DNA from: Mycteria americana
Lineage: Eukaryota; Chordata; Aves; Ciconiiformes; Ciconiidae
Direction: 5' to 3'
Length of the DNA: 64,000 nt
Assembly: GCF_035582795.1 (NCBI RefSeq)
Contig: NC_134369.1
Coordinates: 62,434,001 to 62,498,000, forward strand
Each line of letters begins with the position of its first letter. The first letter of the stretch is position 1. This document shows positions 12,052 through 23,243 of the stretch, piece by piece. A program made the position numbers and the translations under genes. The notes beneath the pieces are model-generated. The model did not search any database, was not told the origin of the DNA, and was given only the letters and a program-made list of their open reading frames with translations.

Positions 12052-15000
12052 GTAAGTGCTCCTCCTTCCTCCTTGCACCACCTCATCGGCCATAGTTCTC
12101 TCTAGAGAGGCTGCACGAGGTAGAGAATTGTCCCCTTGAGAAACAAGGGCACTGACAGATTAAAGTGACTTGGCCAAGGAGCCTGGGGAACATGGGTTGA
12201 GGGGGATATGACCTCAAGTCCTGGTCCTTTGGTACCAAGGGCACACTCCTTGAGGAACTGCCAGTTTGCAGGTTTTTTGCCCAAAACGAAACTTATTTCT
12301 ACTTCTCACAGGGGCACAGAGATCTGTGGGTGGGTGAGAAACCAAGGCATTCCTCTCTGCTCTGTTCCTCCATGAAACCACCACTGTGTGAAATCTCCTC
12401 TTCGCCCAGGGACAGCAGTGAGCAGCACACGTAGGTCTTTCCCAGGGCCGATATATGAACATACAGCTCCCCCAGTCGCGGGCACCGTCCCTGCAGGGTG
12501 CTTAGAGAGGTAGAAAAATACCGGCTCAGAGAAACGCGGAACTGGAGAGGACAGTGTCCCTTGGCACTTCCAAGGCTCACCTGCCCCCTCAGGTGATGTA
12601 TCTCGTTACCTGGTTCATAAACTTAGCAAGCTGTATCTTAAAATAAGTTCATTTTTTAGTCCTACCTCCTTTACTGGGGGGCTTTTCCAAAGTCTCACTG
12701 GTTTAGTACAAATTATCTCATTTCCAGGCAAGCCTTTACCTGGCTCAATGGCTTCTCTTTCTCCATGTGTCAAATGTTTTCCCTAACTGGTGGTTTTCCT
12801 TCTCGGCCTTGAATTTGCTCAACTAAATGAACCGAGTCTACTGAAAACGGGCCCTTCATGCCCTTGTTCTTACTGCTGCGTTGCCCCATTCCCAATGTAT
12901 TTTTTTGAAATAAAGCAACCAGAATTGCAGAAAATATTCCAGATGAGATACCACCAATGCCTGGTACAATATGTTACCATTTTCCTCTCTCAGCTGGACA
13001 TTCCTCACTGGGTACATCCTGGGGTCATATCTGACATTTTCAACATCATCTCACAGTAATGATTTACTAATTCTCCAGGTATCTCTCTTCCTCCTCCATC
13101 TCAAGCTGATTCACATCCAGCTTGCAGCAGAAAATCCTATTTGTTGCTAGGTAACTTTTGTTCTATTGAATTTGTATCTTATACTTTGCGCTATTAAATT
13201 TCAGCCCATTTACTATTCAAGTTATCCCGTTGTTCCTGTATAATACACCAAGCCCTCAGTTTCAATAATGTCTTTGAACTTTGTGTAATCAGCAGATGCC
13301 AATAGGGCACTCCCAGCTTTTGTGCAACAGTCGCTAAGGAGAATATGAAGTAAGATGAGTTTCATGAATAATGTAAGCTTTCTCCACCCAGAGTTTTCCA
13401 TACAAACATTACACACCTAATCAAACTTATTTTGGGGTATAACTTCTCCAGTTAACTAATAATTTCCCAGATTGCACTGTATCAAGTAACTGGCTGTAGT
13501 TCAGAAAGGACAGTTCAATTGTATTTATCTTGCCCGCTAAATGTGTTCTCCAAAAAAATTTCACAGGTCAGATTGTGCCAACCTATTTCTGGAAAACCCA
13601 TGTGGTATTTCCTCTAGCACATCTTATTTAGCTACATCTTTCGGTCTACATTTTTTTCTAAAGCCATGCTTCTTACTTGTGGTCATATTAATGGGAAGGG
13701 AGATAATAAATAAATAAATAAACAAACCCCCACAAATCTAAATTTTGGAAAAATGATGGGTAGCACATGAATATCTGTCCATAGGAAACACTCTGGTGCT
13801 AGGTATTCAAATTTCCATTGCCCCAGTTAGAGACAGGCTAGAAATAATCTGATCTTTAAATAAACAGAAAGATTTTCTGTATGGTGAAGGAGCCTAAGAT
13901 CTAGCATTATAGAAATACAAACATTTTTTTAAAAAGTATTCCAGAGCCATCATTTTATATAAAATAGGAATTTAAATCTTCGCTATTGGGTAAAGAAAGG
14001 CTCTTCTTTTTTCACCAGTCAAACAAATCATGGATCTCCTTGAAGAGCAAAAACTTTGCGACGCTGCTCAGCTTCTGATTGTCCTGGAGAAGAGCCTGTC
14101 TAGCAAAAGTGAGGAGGGACTGAATACCAGCCAGCGAGACGTCGAGTCCGTCTACGAAGTTCTGAAGCACAAAGTCTTCACCATCTTGAAAGACTCCATA
14201 CTGCTAGCAAAAACAAACCCAGAGCTGCTGCAGCAGGCAGTAGAGGCACTGAAAGAGCAGGAGAAAGAAGATCAGAACTACACATCGGAGAATCCACCTG
14301 ACCAAACCATGCAATTTAGACCTAGAAAATGGAAAGAGCTTTGGATGGCTACAGTAAAGGAGTCGGTAGAGACTCGAATGAAAGACACAAGCCATACTCC
14401 TAGAACTGAGAACCTCTCTGCAGTTGGCCAGAACCTCCTGCACATGGGGAAGACAATGAAAGAAGATTTGACAGTAGTTGTAAAGTACATTAAACCGCTT
14501 TATCCTCCTGAGTTTGATGTGTTTAGCACATATGCAGAACTCTACCACAATTATTTTGCCTCCCAGGCGAAGAAAAACGCTGAGTCTCATCTGGAAGACA
14601 AGGATATTTACCTCCTCCTCTCATGGGTGCACAGCATTTATCCAAAGTAAGTGAGGCTTTTACACATGTTTATCCCTGGTGATCAACACAGGTTCACTGG
14701 CTGCAAACCAGACGTTTGCTTGATTTGTGAATTGGTATCACTGCGATGCAGTCTGGTACCTGGCTGGGTCTTGGTGTCACTGGCGTCATGCTGACATACA
14801 CCAGCTGGCCAGGACAGTCGGGAGGGACACCTCAAGGCTGTAAATCAAGGGCTCACCCCACCATTCAGGCTTCTGGACAACAGCCATGCACACAGATGTG
14901 TAGGGCTTCACTTGTGGGGTAAATTGGGCAGGTTCATTGCCCTGATCTCTATTCCAGTTGTAGAACTGAGCTCATTCTTGGAAAATTTGGAAATTTCAGC

Positions 15001-18000
15001 CCTCTGGACGAGAGGGCAGCCAATAAATAGAACAACCTGAGGTGCAATTATCCTGGGCACAGAGGATGTTGCTTAAGCATCACTCACAGTCTGTACTCTC
15101 CTCCGGGTTAGGAGACCAAAGGGTGAGCCCCGTGAGAGGACATCATCAGCCAAGGGTCGCCTCTTGTCCTCACAAGCCCTGTATGTTATAGAACTGAAAA
15201 TAATACTTGTTGTGGCTTATAGTACTGGATGAAGAATCGAGGGATCTCATTTCTTAGGTGAAAACCAGTAAATACACCAGCAGTGTTTCTTCCGCTGTTC
15301 TAAAGCCATTCAACCTTCACCTCCACTTTTTCCTTCTCGTGTTTCACTGCCAGAGTATAATGAGTCAGTGTTGATCCTGGAAGTTTTCCAGAGCCAGTGC
15401 TGTGCTGTAGGTCAGGATATTCAGGCCTGACCCAGCATGTGTTTGGAAATCGGTAGCTGCGGGGAGCAGGGCTCGGCCAGAGCAGCGCAGCCCGGCGTTG
15501 GGGACGGTGTTGGCCGGGGTAGTGGCTGCTTTGTGGGGTGTTCCCAGAGGCCAGGTCCAGGTGTCCAGGTGTCTGCTCAGGGACCACCTCTCTTCACGGC
15601 CAGCAGTGAAGGGAGCGGCGAGGAGGAGGAGGGTTGCACAACAGCCTGGCCCCAGCTTCCAGCATCGTATCAGAAACAGCCCGTGTGTGGGAAGCGCGGC
15701 GGTGTACCCCTGTGGAGCTGGGTCATGTGCAAACATGGGAATCAGGCGATGCTCAGAGTTATTCTCTGCTGCTCCAGAGGGAGAGGCTGCTTCCAAATCA
15801 GCCCTCCCACGAGTGCTGGCCTGAGTCCCCCACGGCTGGCAGGTCCCTTCCCTCGAAGCTGCTCAGGAGCACTTGGCTCAGCCAGCATGTGGTGAGGACA
15901 TGACAGCGGGGTATGAAACTGCCTGCTCTGTTCCCAACTAACCATGAAACACCAGCCTTTCATCTGATCACCTCTCTATATTGATGGAGAGAAGCTCTGT
16001 CCTGGGACTAGTCCCTCCTGCTGCTCTGGGTCCCCCAGACCCAGCACGGTGGCTGCTGATTAGGAGCTCGGCAGAACATGACTCCATTCCCCGGGGCTGC
16101 TCAGGGTCCCACCATCACAGGTCCTACCCCTGGCACAGATTCAGCTCCTCCAGGTCCTGCCTGGACTAAGGACAATGTACATTTCCATCTGTTTTTTCAC
16201 TGATATCCTCAAAAAGTGTTAGTGATTTGCATCAACAGCTGTCTTGAATTACACTGCCCCTTGGAAAATGTGATTGTTTGGCTTTTTCATTCCAGAGATA
16301 TGAGAAAAGATCATGTTTTAGCAGAGGAGCTGGAAAAAGTTAAGCTTGGAAGCCTTTTACCATCAAGTCTGAGCAAAGAGCTTGAAAAGAAATACCTTGA
16401 CAGTGAAGAGGTGAGAATCTGTTCAGTCCTTCCTCTTCCCTTTGCTGCTCCCATATGACTCCTCGGAGGAGCTCTGACTTGTCCTGCACGCACACTTCTC
16501 CGCTGTGAGACACACACCCTTCCGGAGAGAAGCAAAAGCAAGAATGCTTTTGTTTCTTTTTGGGGGACAGGTTGGCTTTCTACTAGATGGGACTTGCAGA
16601 GCAAAATTCTGCTTAGCTTAGCCTTCTGCCCTGGGAGCTGTCAGAAAAGAACTGCTCTGTTCTTGCAAACCTTGTGGTAGGAAGGTGGAAAAAATCCAAC
16701 AACAAATCTTTATGGGTAACTTTCCAGTTTGCTGCTAAATGCCCAGAGGGATTTATGCTCCCTCTCACAGATGTTGGATTCAGAATTACCTCTGGTCTCT
16801 GCAGCAGTGCCAGACCTTGGGTGAGCGCAAAGCATGCATGTCTGGTCTTGAAAAATCTGTCTTTTTGATGGAGAATCACCTGGTCCACAGAAAATAACAG
16901 TTGCTCTGGTTTTTGGATCACTCTGGCCTTAATGGAAACAAGAAGCAACTTCTACAGTACTCCCATAGCTTAGTGCTTCTGGCACTTTGGGCTGGAATTC
17001 CTGGAAAATGAGAAGACAAGTTCCAGGTTTAGCTGTAGCCTGTGATGGTTTGCAGATGGGAGAGGTGGGTGTGAGGGCTGCAAAGCGCATGAACAAGGCG
17101 CTTGGTGATCAGAGATACATGCCAGCCGCCGTACAGACATTTCCAAAGCCTTGCTGCACAGTGTGCACGCAAGAGGCGTCGGAGCAGAGAAACCCTGAGA
17201 GCGCTTCGTTTCACTGTCCAGCGCTCGTAAGACGTCAGAAGTGCTCATGAAAAACATTTGCAAAACCAGGCCCAGAGGGCAGCACTGACTGTTACACACA
17301 GGCAATGCGTGGCTGGGGGAATCTGGGCTCTGGCACGTATAGCTGCCCACGACCTTCCTACGCACCACTCCCCTCCCCTGCCCTCGAGATCACCGCTGAC
17401 GTGGTGGGGTGGTGGGCAGGGATGTAGATCTTGATGTTCATTCCTACCCTGAAATATCCAACTCGCTATGGCATAGGTGGATATTGTGAGGGGGTTGTCC
17501 TTGCTGCCGTGAAGCTGTGGATAAGGCGTCTCCTAACAAAGAGCCTTTATTTCTCAGCCAGGGCCGAGGAAAAAGTCTGCTCAGCCAGACAAATGGTGGG
17601 TGGGCGAGTAAAACCTGCATAAGGCAGGAACTGCTACATCTACTTCGTGGTAAATGCTGTTGTTCTTCCTTCCCTAAAGGCTACTATCAAAAATTCACTG
17701 AGCAAATGTTTAGATAAAGAAATCCAAAGATGGAAAGAAGACAAAGAACCAGAGAAACTAAATGGGCATTTTCAGAGCGAACTACTAGCAATATTTGTTA
17801 TCCAGGTAATACAGATATATATTAAAAATAAGCAATTGCATCCTGCCTGTATTTAGGGTATGAGACTACCTATAGTCAGTTCAGGAAAGCGAAAGGCCAA
17901 GTCGCTTGTGTAGGGCGGTAGTAGAGGTGGGTGGTACAGGTGGTACAGGGTACCTAGCATGGTCTGGCATGGTCCTGGTCTAGCATGTGATGGAGACAAA

Positions 18001-21000
18001 CTCCTCTATAAGCAAAACGAGCAGGGAAGTCGCCTTCATTTCTCCCTATGCGGTCTCTTCTGCACCCCCAGCCAAAGCCAAGCCATTAGGCGCTGGATAA
18101 CGTAGCAGCAGAGAGACAGGAGGCAGGTTTAGCCGAGCGAGGAAGCAACGCGGTGCCGTTGCCCTGCTTCCTCCCGGGGAGACTGTCACGGGCAGAGCTG
18201 CTCCGAGTGCTCACGCCCTTTCCCCATGCTCAACGCTCTCCCTCCTCTGGCTGCAGAGGATTAGTAGAGTTTATTTTTAAAAAGTAAATCTTTCCTGTAT
18301 TGAGGTTGTTGTGCTTAAATTGTTTTTTTTAATGCAATCATATGACATTCAGCAAAAAAAGCAAAAAACCCAAGTGTCACTTTCCCCATTTTCTCAGCTA
18401 TTTTATAGACTTTCTTTAATGCTTCTTTCTTCTTCACCTCTCTCCCCATTTGAAAATGGAGTTCAAAATTGGCTTGAACCCACCAAATAAGTATAGCTGC
18501 TCTGCACACTCCCTGGCTCAGTTGCAGGGAGGGGTGCAGGAAAGCTGGGCGCAGTTACCGCAGTTAAGGGTCTGTAGCCTTTTTAACCAGGGAACCTGGC
18601 CTTTTGGGAGCAGACGGCATTTAAAATTGATCTTGTTTGTTTGTTTGTTAGAGTGTCTACAGCGGCCAGAAGCGAGCCAAGGATATCAGCACGGCAGTGG
18701 GCGAGGAGCTGTCGCATCGCCTGTCGAAGGAGCTGCCCGCCTTCCTGAAAAGGTGCGGTAAGGCAGCGTCGGGCAGCGGGGCTGGCAGAGGTGCCCAGGG
18801 CACAGAATCACAGAATCACAGAATCGTATAGGTTGGAAAAGACCTTTAAGATCATCGAGTCCAACCGTAAACCTAACACTACCAAGACCACCACTATACC
18901 ACCACCACGCACTCATCTGCCTCTCCTCTTCCCATCTCCCCTCCAGCTACAAGGATGCTTTTGAAGACTTTAAGGAGAAAAGCAAGAAGCACAGATACTA
19001 CAAGCCTATACTGATTGCAAGTATTAACAACTGTTGGAATTTTAGGTAAGGGTCCAAAAGAAAAGGCTTTGGTCCTTCCTCTGCAGGCAACGGATAACAG
19101 TGTGATAGAGGGGAGGTACTCCAAAGTGGGCAGAGGAAGGTTTGGAGACCTCTGAATTTCTCTCTCTGTATCTCTTTTGAGGACAGATTATTCTGACCTT
19201 GCTGATATGTCCTTGCAGAGACTACGCAGAGAAAAACATGGCAGAAAATGATGACAATAAAGCCAGTATCCTCAGCACTCTCAGCGACATTGAAAACAGC
19301 GGCTTTGACGTGCTGCTTCAACAGCTGTTTGCCCAGCTGAAGGTACCATATCCGCGCCCCACACCCTCCGGCCCCAGGCTCAGCCAGTGCTGGTGCCAGG
19401 CATGTTCCCCTGCCATGCTACCGGTTGCCCAAATCTCTGATTCAAATGCAGCAAAGTTCAGAAGGGCTGTGGGGCAGTCACCTCTCGGCATCAGTCAGAG
19501 AACTCTGAATCACCTCTCCTTGAGCTGGTCCTCAAGGCTGCAGGCAAACAGGCGCAGCTACATAGGCATGACTGAGCCGGCGAACGTAAAACGTGCTGAT
19601 CGCATCTAGGATAACTGCTGCAGGAGGGAGAGTCGCAACCTGCAAGTGTTTACACTCCAAACTGTAGGAAGCAATCACAAATGACATGAACTGCAATTAC
19701 GCAGCTTTTCGCTTCTTTATAAAGGTGGCCTGAAAGGCACTTTTGGTCTCTTTCTTTTTATTTATTTTTTTTTTTTTTTAATATATAACACAAGCTTTTT
19801 AAGTTAAGCAAGTGTGGTGGAGGGGAAGGCGTAGGAGTCGGGAATGTTCAGCCACAATCTCTCCTTCTTTCTCTGTAGGGTCTTTTGGAAGGCATCTGAC
19901 AGAGCAGGAGTGCTTTTTTTAGTTTCATATTTATCTACTGTGGCCAAGAAAAATTGTGATTGAAAACGTCTCATAATGATTCACTTTTTTGCCTGATGGT
20001 TCCATAATTCTCTAGTCAGACAAGATGGTGTGGACAAAACATTAAAAATGTGGAAATAAAAAAAGCATCTCCAATACGAGCCTTTCAAGGCCTCAGTCTT
20101 CTTCATCATGAGGAACCAAGAAGGGGGCACAAACCCTCTTCTCGTGCCCCTGTAAGTCATTGTCACACGTCCCTGCACAGGACTGCACGCCACACTGTCA
20201 CTGTGTGGGATACTGTACATAGAGAAATGCTAAATATACCTGTGCATAGAATTTGTTTTGAGGGAACTAAGCAGATTTTCCTTTTCTCAGCCAATTTATA
20301 AGAAGTTTACAGAAAATAAGTGGGACTCCAGCAATGAAATTATGAATGAGATCATTAAAACCACCAGCAAACATATTTCAGACTTCCGGACCCTAAAGGA
20401 CCCTTTCTACCACGTAAGTCCAAGAGAAATATCGAAGGGATTCTGGGACACTGAGACTGTGTTTTCGGCTCTGATCCTCTGCAACTGGAGTTGCCTTGAC
20501 CCACGTTAAGCTGGCAACCTGGCCTGGCATCAGAGAGCCCTCTCAGGCAGGATTTCCATTAGCATGCAGTTTACCTAGATTAGCCATATAAATCTTACTC
20601 TTCAGCAGAAGCAAGCTCCCGTAGCTCTGCTGCAGTGTTTGCAGAGAAAACCACCCTTGCTGTACAGGAAGTGCTCTAGGGATCACCCAAAATATGGCTT
20701 TATTTATGTATGGGTTTGGTTTAGCAACCTTGAAACATGGATGCAGTCGCATGGTTCTGTCTCATGGCTCCTTTGATTGCCCTAAGGACCAGAGGACATG
20801 GATGCAACTGGGATAAATCCCAGATAACTGAGCCACAACCACATTTTCAGTGGTGCTGGAGTATATATGAAACATCACCATATAAAAAAAATCTTTGATT
20901 TCCTGCCTTTGTCTTTTTAGTAGCTGAAACAAAATTACGATGTTTTGTGTATTAGAGGAACAGGAGGAGCAGCGTGAATTCCTGTTTCTCTGGAGTAATG

Positions 21001-23243
21001 CTACTTCTTCTCTAACATGTTAGATCTTTTCTATGCCTTCAACTCTTCCCAGAAGGAAACAACATTTGGAAATTCCCACACTTCATTAGTTTGAGTACAA
21101 AGAAATTCTCGGCATCTAGGATGTCGCGTAACCAGTCATGGGGAGGTTGGCAACCAGCACTGTTCCTCACGTGTGAGCATTTGTTGGGGCATGTCTTACA
21201 AGACCCAAGACGTTTTTGTCCTCCAACCACACGCATGGTTTGTTTTGTCCCCAAGCTAAAGACAGATGGATGATCCCCCCCTCTCCTTCCCAACAGGCTG
21301 TTGTCGAGAAGATCCACGCCCATTTGGTTAAAGCGTACATCGTGAGGCTGCTGAAGAGGAAAGTCAGCCTGAAAACTCCAGCGCAACAGCAAAACCTGGC
21401 CCAAAACATCTCCAAGAATGCTGCCGACCTGGAAGCCTTCTGCACCAGCAATGTACGTGAGTGCTTGTCACATCCACAACAGCACGGGGCACAGGCACAC
21501 TGAAAAACAGGAAAATAAATTTTCAGGGGCCTCTCGTTAACCTTTCCAACTCTGCTTAATTTCCTGGAAGGCAGGACCTTAGGCAGAAAGAGGTCTCCAA
21601 GTGCCTGCCGACAGGAAGGCTCCCCTGCCACCAGCCTGCCCTCCCCTGGATGGAGAGCCATGATTTCATCCTCCTTTGTCCTGTAGGCAGTGGTTTCCTT
21701 TTGAAGGTTTATATTAATAGGGTCAGAAGATTTAGCTAATGTTCTCCCGTTTCAGTACAACCTGTGTGGAGTCTGGGTTTTGACTCTTCCCCCTGGCCTT
21801 TGATTTCTCTCACTCTGCTGCTTTTAGGTCAGGCAGGGGCTGGAATGGGCAGCATGGGGGTCTCTGGTACACAAGGGTTTCCTCCACGAGAGGCATGGCT
21901 GAAACACCCCTCTCTGTCCTCTGAGTTCACCTCCCTCCTTCCATGCCTCTGAATTTGCCTGCAAAAAGCTAAAAGCTAAGCCAAACCCCGTCCTCTGCCA
22001 CCCCATACGTGTTTGACTGGAGAAGGAACAAGCTTGAGCATCACTCGGCGTGGGCAGGAGGTCAGGTAGCTGGAAGCTTGGGGTATCCAACAGCCAGAGA
22101 ACAGGTCCAGTTGGGGCTTTTACCTGAGTGGGCAGGGAGAGATTTTGGCAATGCCTGGAGATGCTAAAGGCAGGGTTGCGTGCGGAGCTGGGAGAGAGCA
22201 GCACGTGGCAGTGTGTTACCTTGCCCGTCAGACCTTGTACACGTGCCAGGCAGCACAGAAACCCAAGGAAAGGAAAACGTGATGGGAGGGAAGAGCAGAG
22301 AGAGTCTGTTGAGGTGGATGCGGAAACCTCAGTCTTATGGCAAACCCTACACCGCTTGCATAAGAGGATTAAAAACAACCACAGAACTAATCCAATTTCT
22401 CCAAGGCTGGTCCAGGCAAAGTCTGGGCTAGAAGCATCACTGAAAACAATGAGGCACCTAAAATCTCCACCACGTCCTTCCCCCTCACCAGGAAGCAGCC
22501 CCAGGAGCTGGCTCCTGGGCTGGGTAGAGGTTTGCACCTCCACGATGCCCTGCTGATCGCTTTCTCTTCTGGCAGGGGTCTCAAGCCACGTGGCTGAATT
22601 CGGCGCTCCCCAAACTGGCTGAAATAATCCGACTTCAGGATTTAGGTGCTATTAAAATTGAAGTTGCAACACTCGCCACGACATACCCAGATATCCGGTA
22701 AGAGATGCTGAAGCAGATTTGCAAATACTCATATGGAATTTTAAATGAGCCAGGAAACAGTCAAATATGAGTATAGGTGAGGTTCATATAGCCTGAGTCT
22801 ATAAAAATGGGTGGGGGCTGCCTGCCAGGCGGTGGCAATCCTAGTGCCACCGGACAACAAAATAAACTATTAAAAAAGGCCTATTTATATATTCCAAATT
22901 CTGGTCTGATTTTCTCCTTTGCCTTGGAGATTCCCTACCCTACCCCAAACCTGCCAGGGCAGCGCTAGGTCCCGCGTAGGATCGCCAGATGCCGAGCTGG
23001 CATCGTCCAGGGACCTCAGCGCCCGCCACGGGGTGGGACAAGGGACCCAGCACGCAGAGGTCTGCGGGAGGAGATAACACGTGCCCATTTCTCTTCCACA
23101 GCAAAAAGCACCTGGAAGCGTTCCTGTACATCAAAGCCAATTTGTCACGTGGTGAACTCAAAAGCATCCTGGGCTACTTGGCAGACAGCACGGCATCCAC
23201 GTTGCCCGGGGCCCCGCTCTTCTCCAACATAAACGTGTCCTAG
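11712..23243 (+). CDS. TNFAIP2: TNFAIP2 (M-Sec), complete coding region, 11 coding exons
   Basis: The coding exons are 11712-12051, 14019-14646, 16296-16410, 17680-17805, 18652-18752, 18947-19045, 19219-19342, 20291-20413, 21297-21452, 22576-22697 and 23102-23243. They total 2076 nt, giving 691 residues plus TAG; the human protein is about 654. All junctions are GT-AG and in frame. The product opens MMKMLPFFQ, very like the mammalian TNFAIP2 start, has a lysine-rich N-terminal segment (about residues 93-111), then the Sec6-family helical-rod region to the end, closing LFSNINVS. Stretches such as TMKEDL, AEIIRLQD and AIKIEVAT match my knowledge of TNFAIP2. The protein is cytosolic, binds PI(4,5)P2 through its basic N-terminus and works with RalA and the exocyst to form filopodia and tunnelling nanotubes. 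Three clustered ATGs (11712, 11715, 11721) open the frame; the first has A at -3. No signal peptide or membrane segment is visible. The gene looks intact. Confidence 0.93.
12120..12260 (+). mobile_element. MIR-like SINE relic in TNFAIP2 intron 2
   Basis: The run AAAGTGACTTGGCCAAGG, followed by GAACATGGGTT and TCAAGTCCTGGTCC, resembles the core of MIR elements (AAGTGACTTGCCCAAGG, then GAACCCAGGTC). The copy is old and degraded, and the boundaries are approximate. Confidence 0.5.
12885..13420 (-). mobile_element. degraded L3/CR1-like LINE relic in TNFAIP2 intron 2
   Basis: The + strand carries phrases typical of antisense L3/CR1-like LINE 3' regions: CAGAATTGCAGAAAATATTCCAG, the TGAGATACCACCAATGCC block, ATTAAATTTCAGCCC and a GTAATCAGCAGATGCC block. 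No open frame survives. Assignment is by remembered similarity and the edges are uncertain. Confidence 0.45.
14019..14646 (+). CDS. TNFAIP2: TNFAIP2 exon 3
   Basis: The acceptor is TTCACCAG|TC and the donor CCAAA|GTAAGT. This largest exon (628 nt) encodes residues 114-323 and starts the Sec6-type rod: DLLEEQKL, a helical stretch with ESVYEVLKHKV, the RPRKWKELW block, TMKEDL, and the LLLSWVHSIYPK end. It is Lys/Glu/Leu-rich and predicted to be wholly helical. Confidence 0.92.
16296..16410 (+). CDS. TNFAIP2: TNFAIP2 exon 4
   Basis: The acceptor is CATTCCAG|A and the donor GAAGAG|GTGAGA. It encodes residues 323-361, including LGSLLPSSL and EKKYLDSEE, and ends in phase 0. The frame joins cleanly to exon 3 across a split Lys codon (AA|A). 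Confidence 0.9.
17680..17805 (+). CDS. TNFAIP2: TNFAIP2 exon 5
   Basis: The acceptor is CCCTAAAG|GCT and the donor ATCCAG|GTAATA. It is 42 codons, phase 0 at both ends, residues 362-403, containing DKEIQRWKED and LNGHFQSELL. The acceptor tract is C/T-rich. Confidence 0.9.
18652..18752 (+). CDS. TNFAIP2: TNFAIP2 exon 6
   Basis: The acceptor follows a (TTTG)n tract ending GTTAG. The donor AAAAG|GTGCGG is used because it keeps the frame with exon 7 (split Ser, AG|C). A stronger-looking GTAAGG five bases later would break the frame. It encodes residues 404-437, ending LPAFLK before the split Ser, a motif typical of the family. Confidence 0.88.
18801..18903 (-). mobile_element. CR1 LINE 3'-end fragment in TNFAIP2 intron 6
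   Basis: Three copies of CACAGAAT (18801-18824), the reverse complement of the CR1 terminal octamer ATTCTGTG, are followed by the characteristic antisense CR1 3' sequence (GGTTGGAAAAGACC, then AAGATCATCGAGTCCAACC). The element is a 5'-truncated CR1 on the - strand. It makes up about half of a 194-bp intron. The right boundary is approximate. Confidence 0.88.
18947..19045 (+). CDS. TNFAIP2: TNFAIP2 exon 7
   Basis: The acceptor is CCCTCCAG|C and the donor TTTTAG|GTAAGG. It encodes residues 437-470, with AFEDFKEKSKKH and the family motif ASINNC. It is phase 2 at both ends. The counterpart in the second paralogue is 63484-63576, with the same phases. Confidence 0.92.
19219..19342 (+). CDS. TNFAIP2: TNFAIP2 exon 8
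   Basis: The acceptor is CCTTGCAG|A and the donor CTGAAG|GTACCA. It encodes residues 470-511, including SGFDVLLQQLFAQLK, and moves from phase 2 to phase 0. The counterpart in the second paralogue is 61997-62129. Confidence 0.92.
19758..19790. repeat. T-rich simple repeat in TNFAIP2 intron 8
   Basis: TTTTTATTTATT followed by a long T run, then ATATATAA. It is low-complexity sequence with no further structure seen. Confidence 0.7.
20291..20413 (+). CDS. TNFAIP2: TNFAIP2 exon 9
   Basis: The acceptor is TTTCTCAG|CCA and the donor TACCAC|GTAAGT. It is 41 codons, phase 0 at both ends, residues 512-552, starting PIYKKFTENKW. The counterpart in the second paralogue is 60656-60766. Confidence 0.92.
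21297..21452 (+). CDS. TNFAIP2: TNFAIP2 exon 10
   Basis: The acceptor is CCCAACAG|GCT and the donor AGCAAT|GTACGT. It is 52 codons, phase 0 at both ends, residues 553-604. It contains HAHLVKAYIVRLLKRKV, the hallmark basic helix of Sec6-family proteins. The counterpart in the second paralogue (58972-59127) is also exactly 52 codons. Confidence 0.93.
22576..22697 (+). CDS. TNFAIP2: TNFAIP2 exon 11
   Basis: The acceptor is TCTGGCAG|GGG and the donor ATCCG|GTAAGA. It encodes residues 605-645, with the strongly TNFAIP2-specific run KLAEIIRLQDLGAIKIEVA. It moves from phase 0 to phase 2. The counterpart exon 55814-55935 is also exactly 122 nt. Confidence 0.94.
23102..23243 (+). CDS. TNFAIP2: TNFAIP2 exon 12 (last coding exon)
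   Basis: The acceptor is TTCCACAG|C. It encodes residues 645-691, KKHLEAFLYIKANLSRGELK to LFSNINVS, then TAG at 23241-23243. The end matches the usual end of TNFAIP2; there is no extra tail. Confidence 0.93.

Noticed and set aside
18753-18762. Stronger-looking GTAAGG donor five bases after the chosen end of TNFAIP2 exon 6
   Set aside because: It would shift the frame of exon 7, while GTGCGG keeps the frame and the conserved Ser-Tyr junction.
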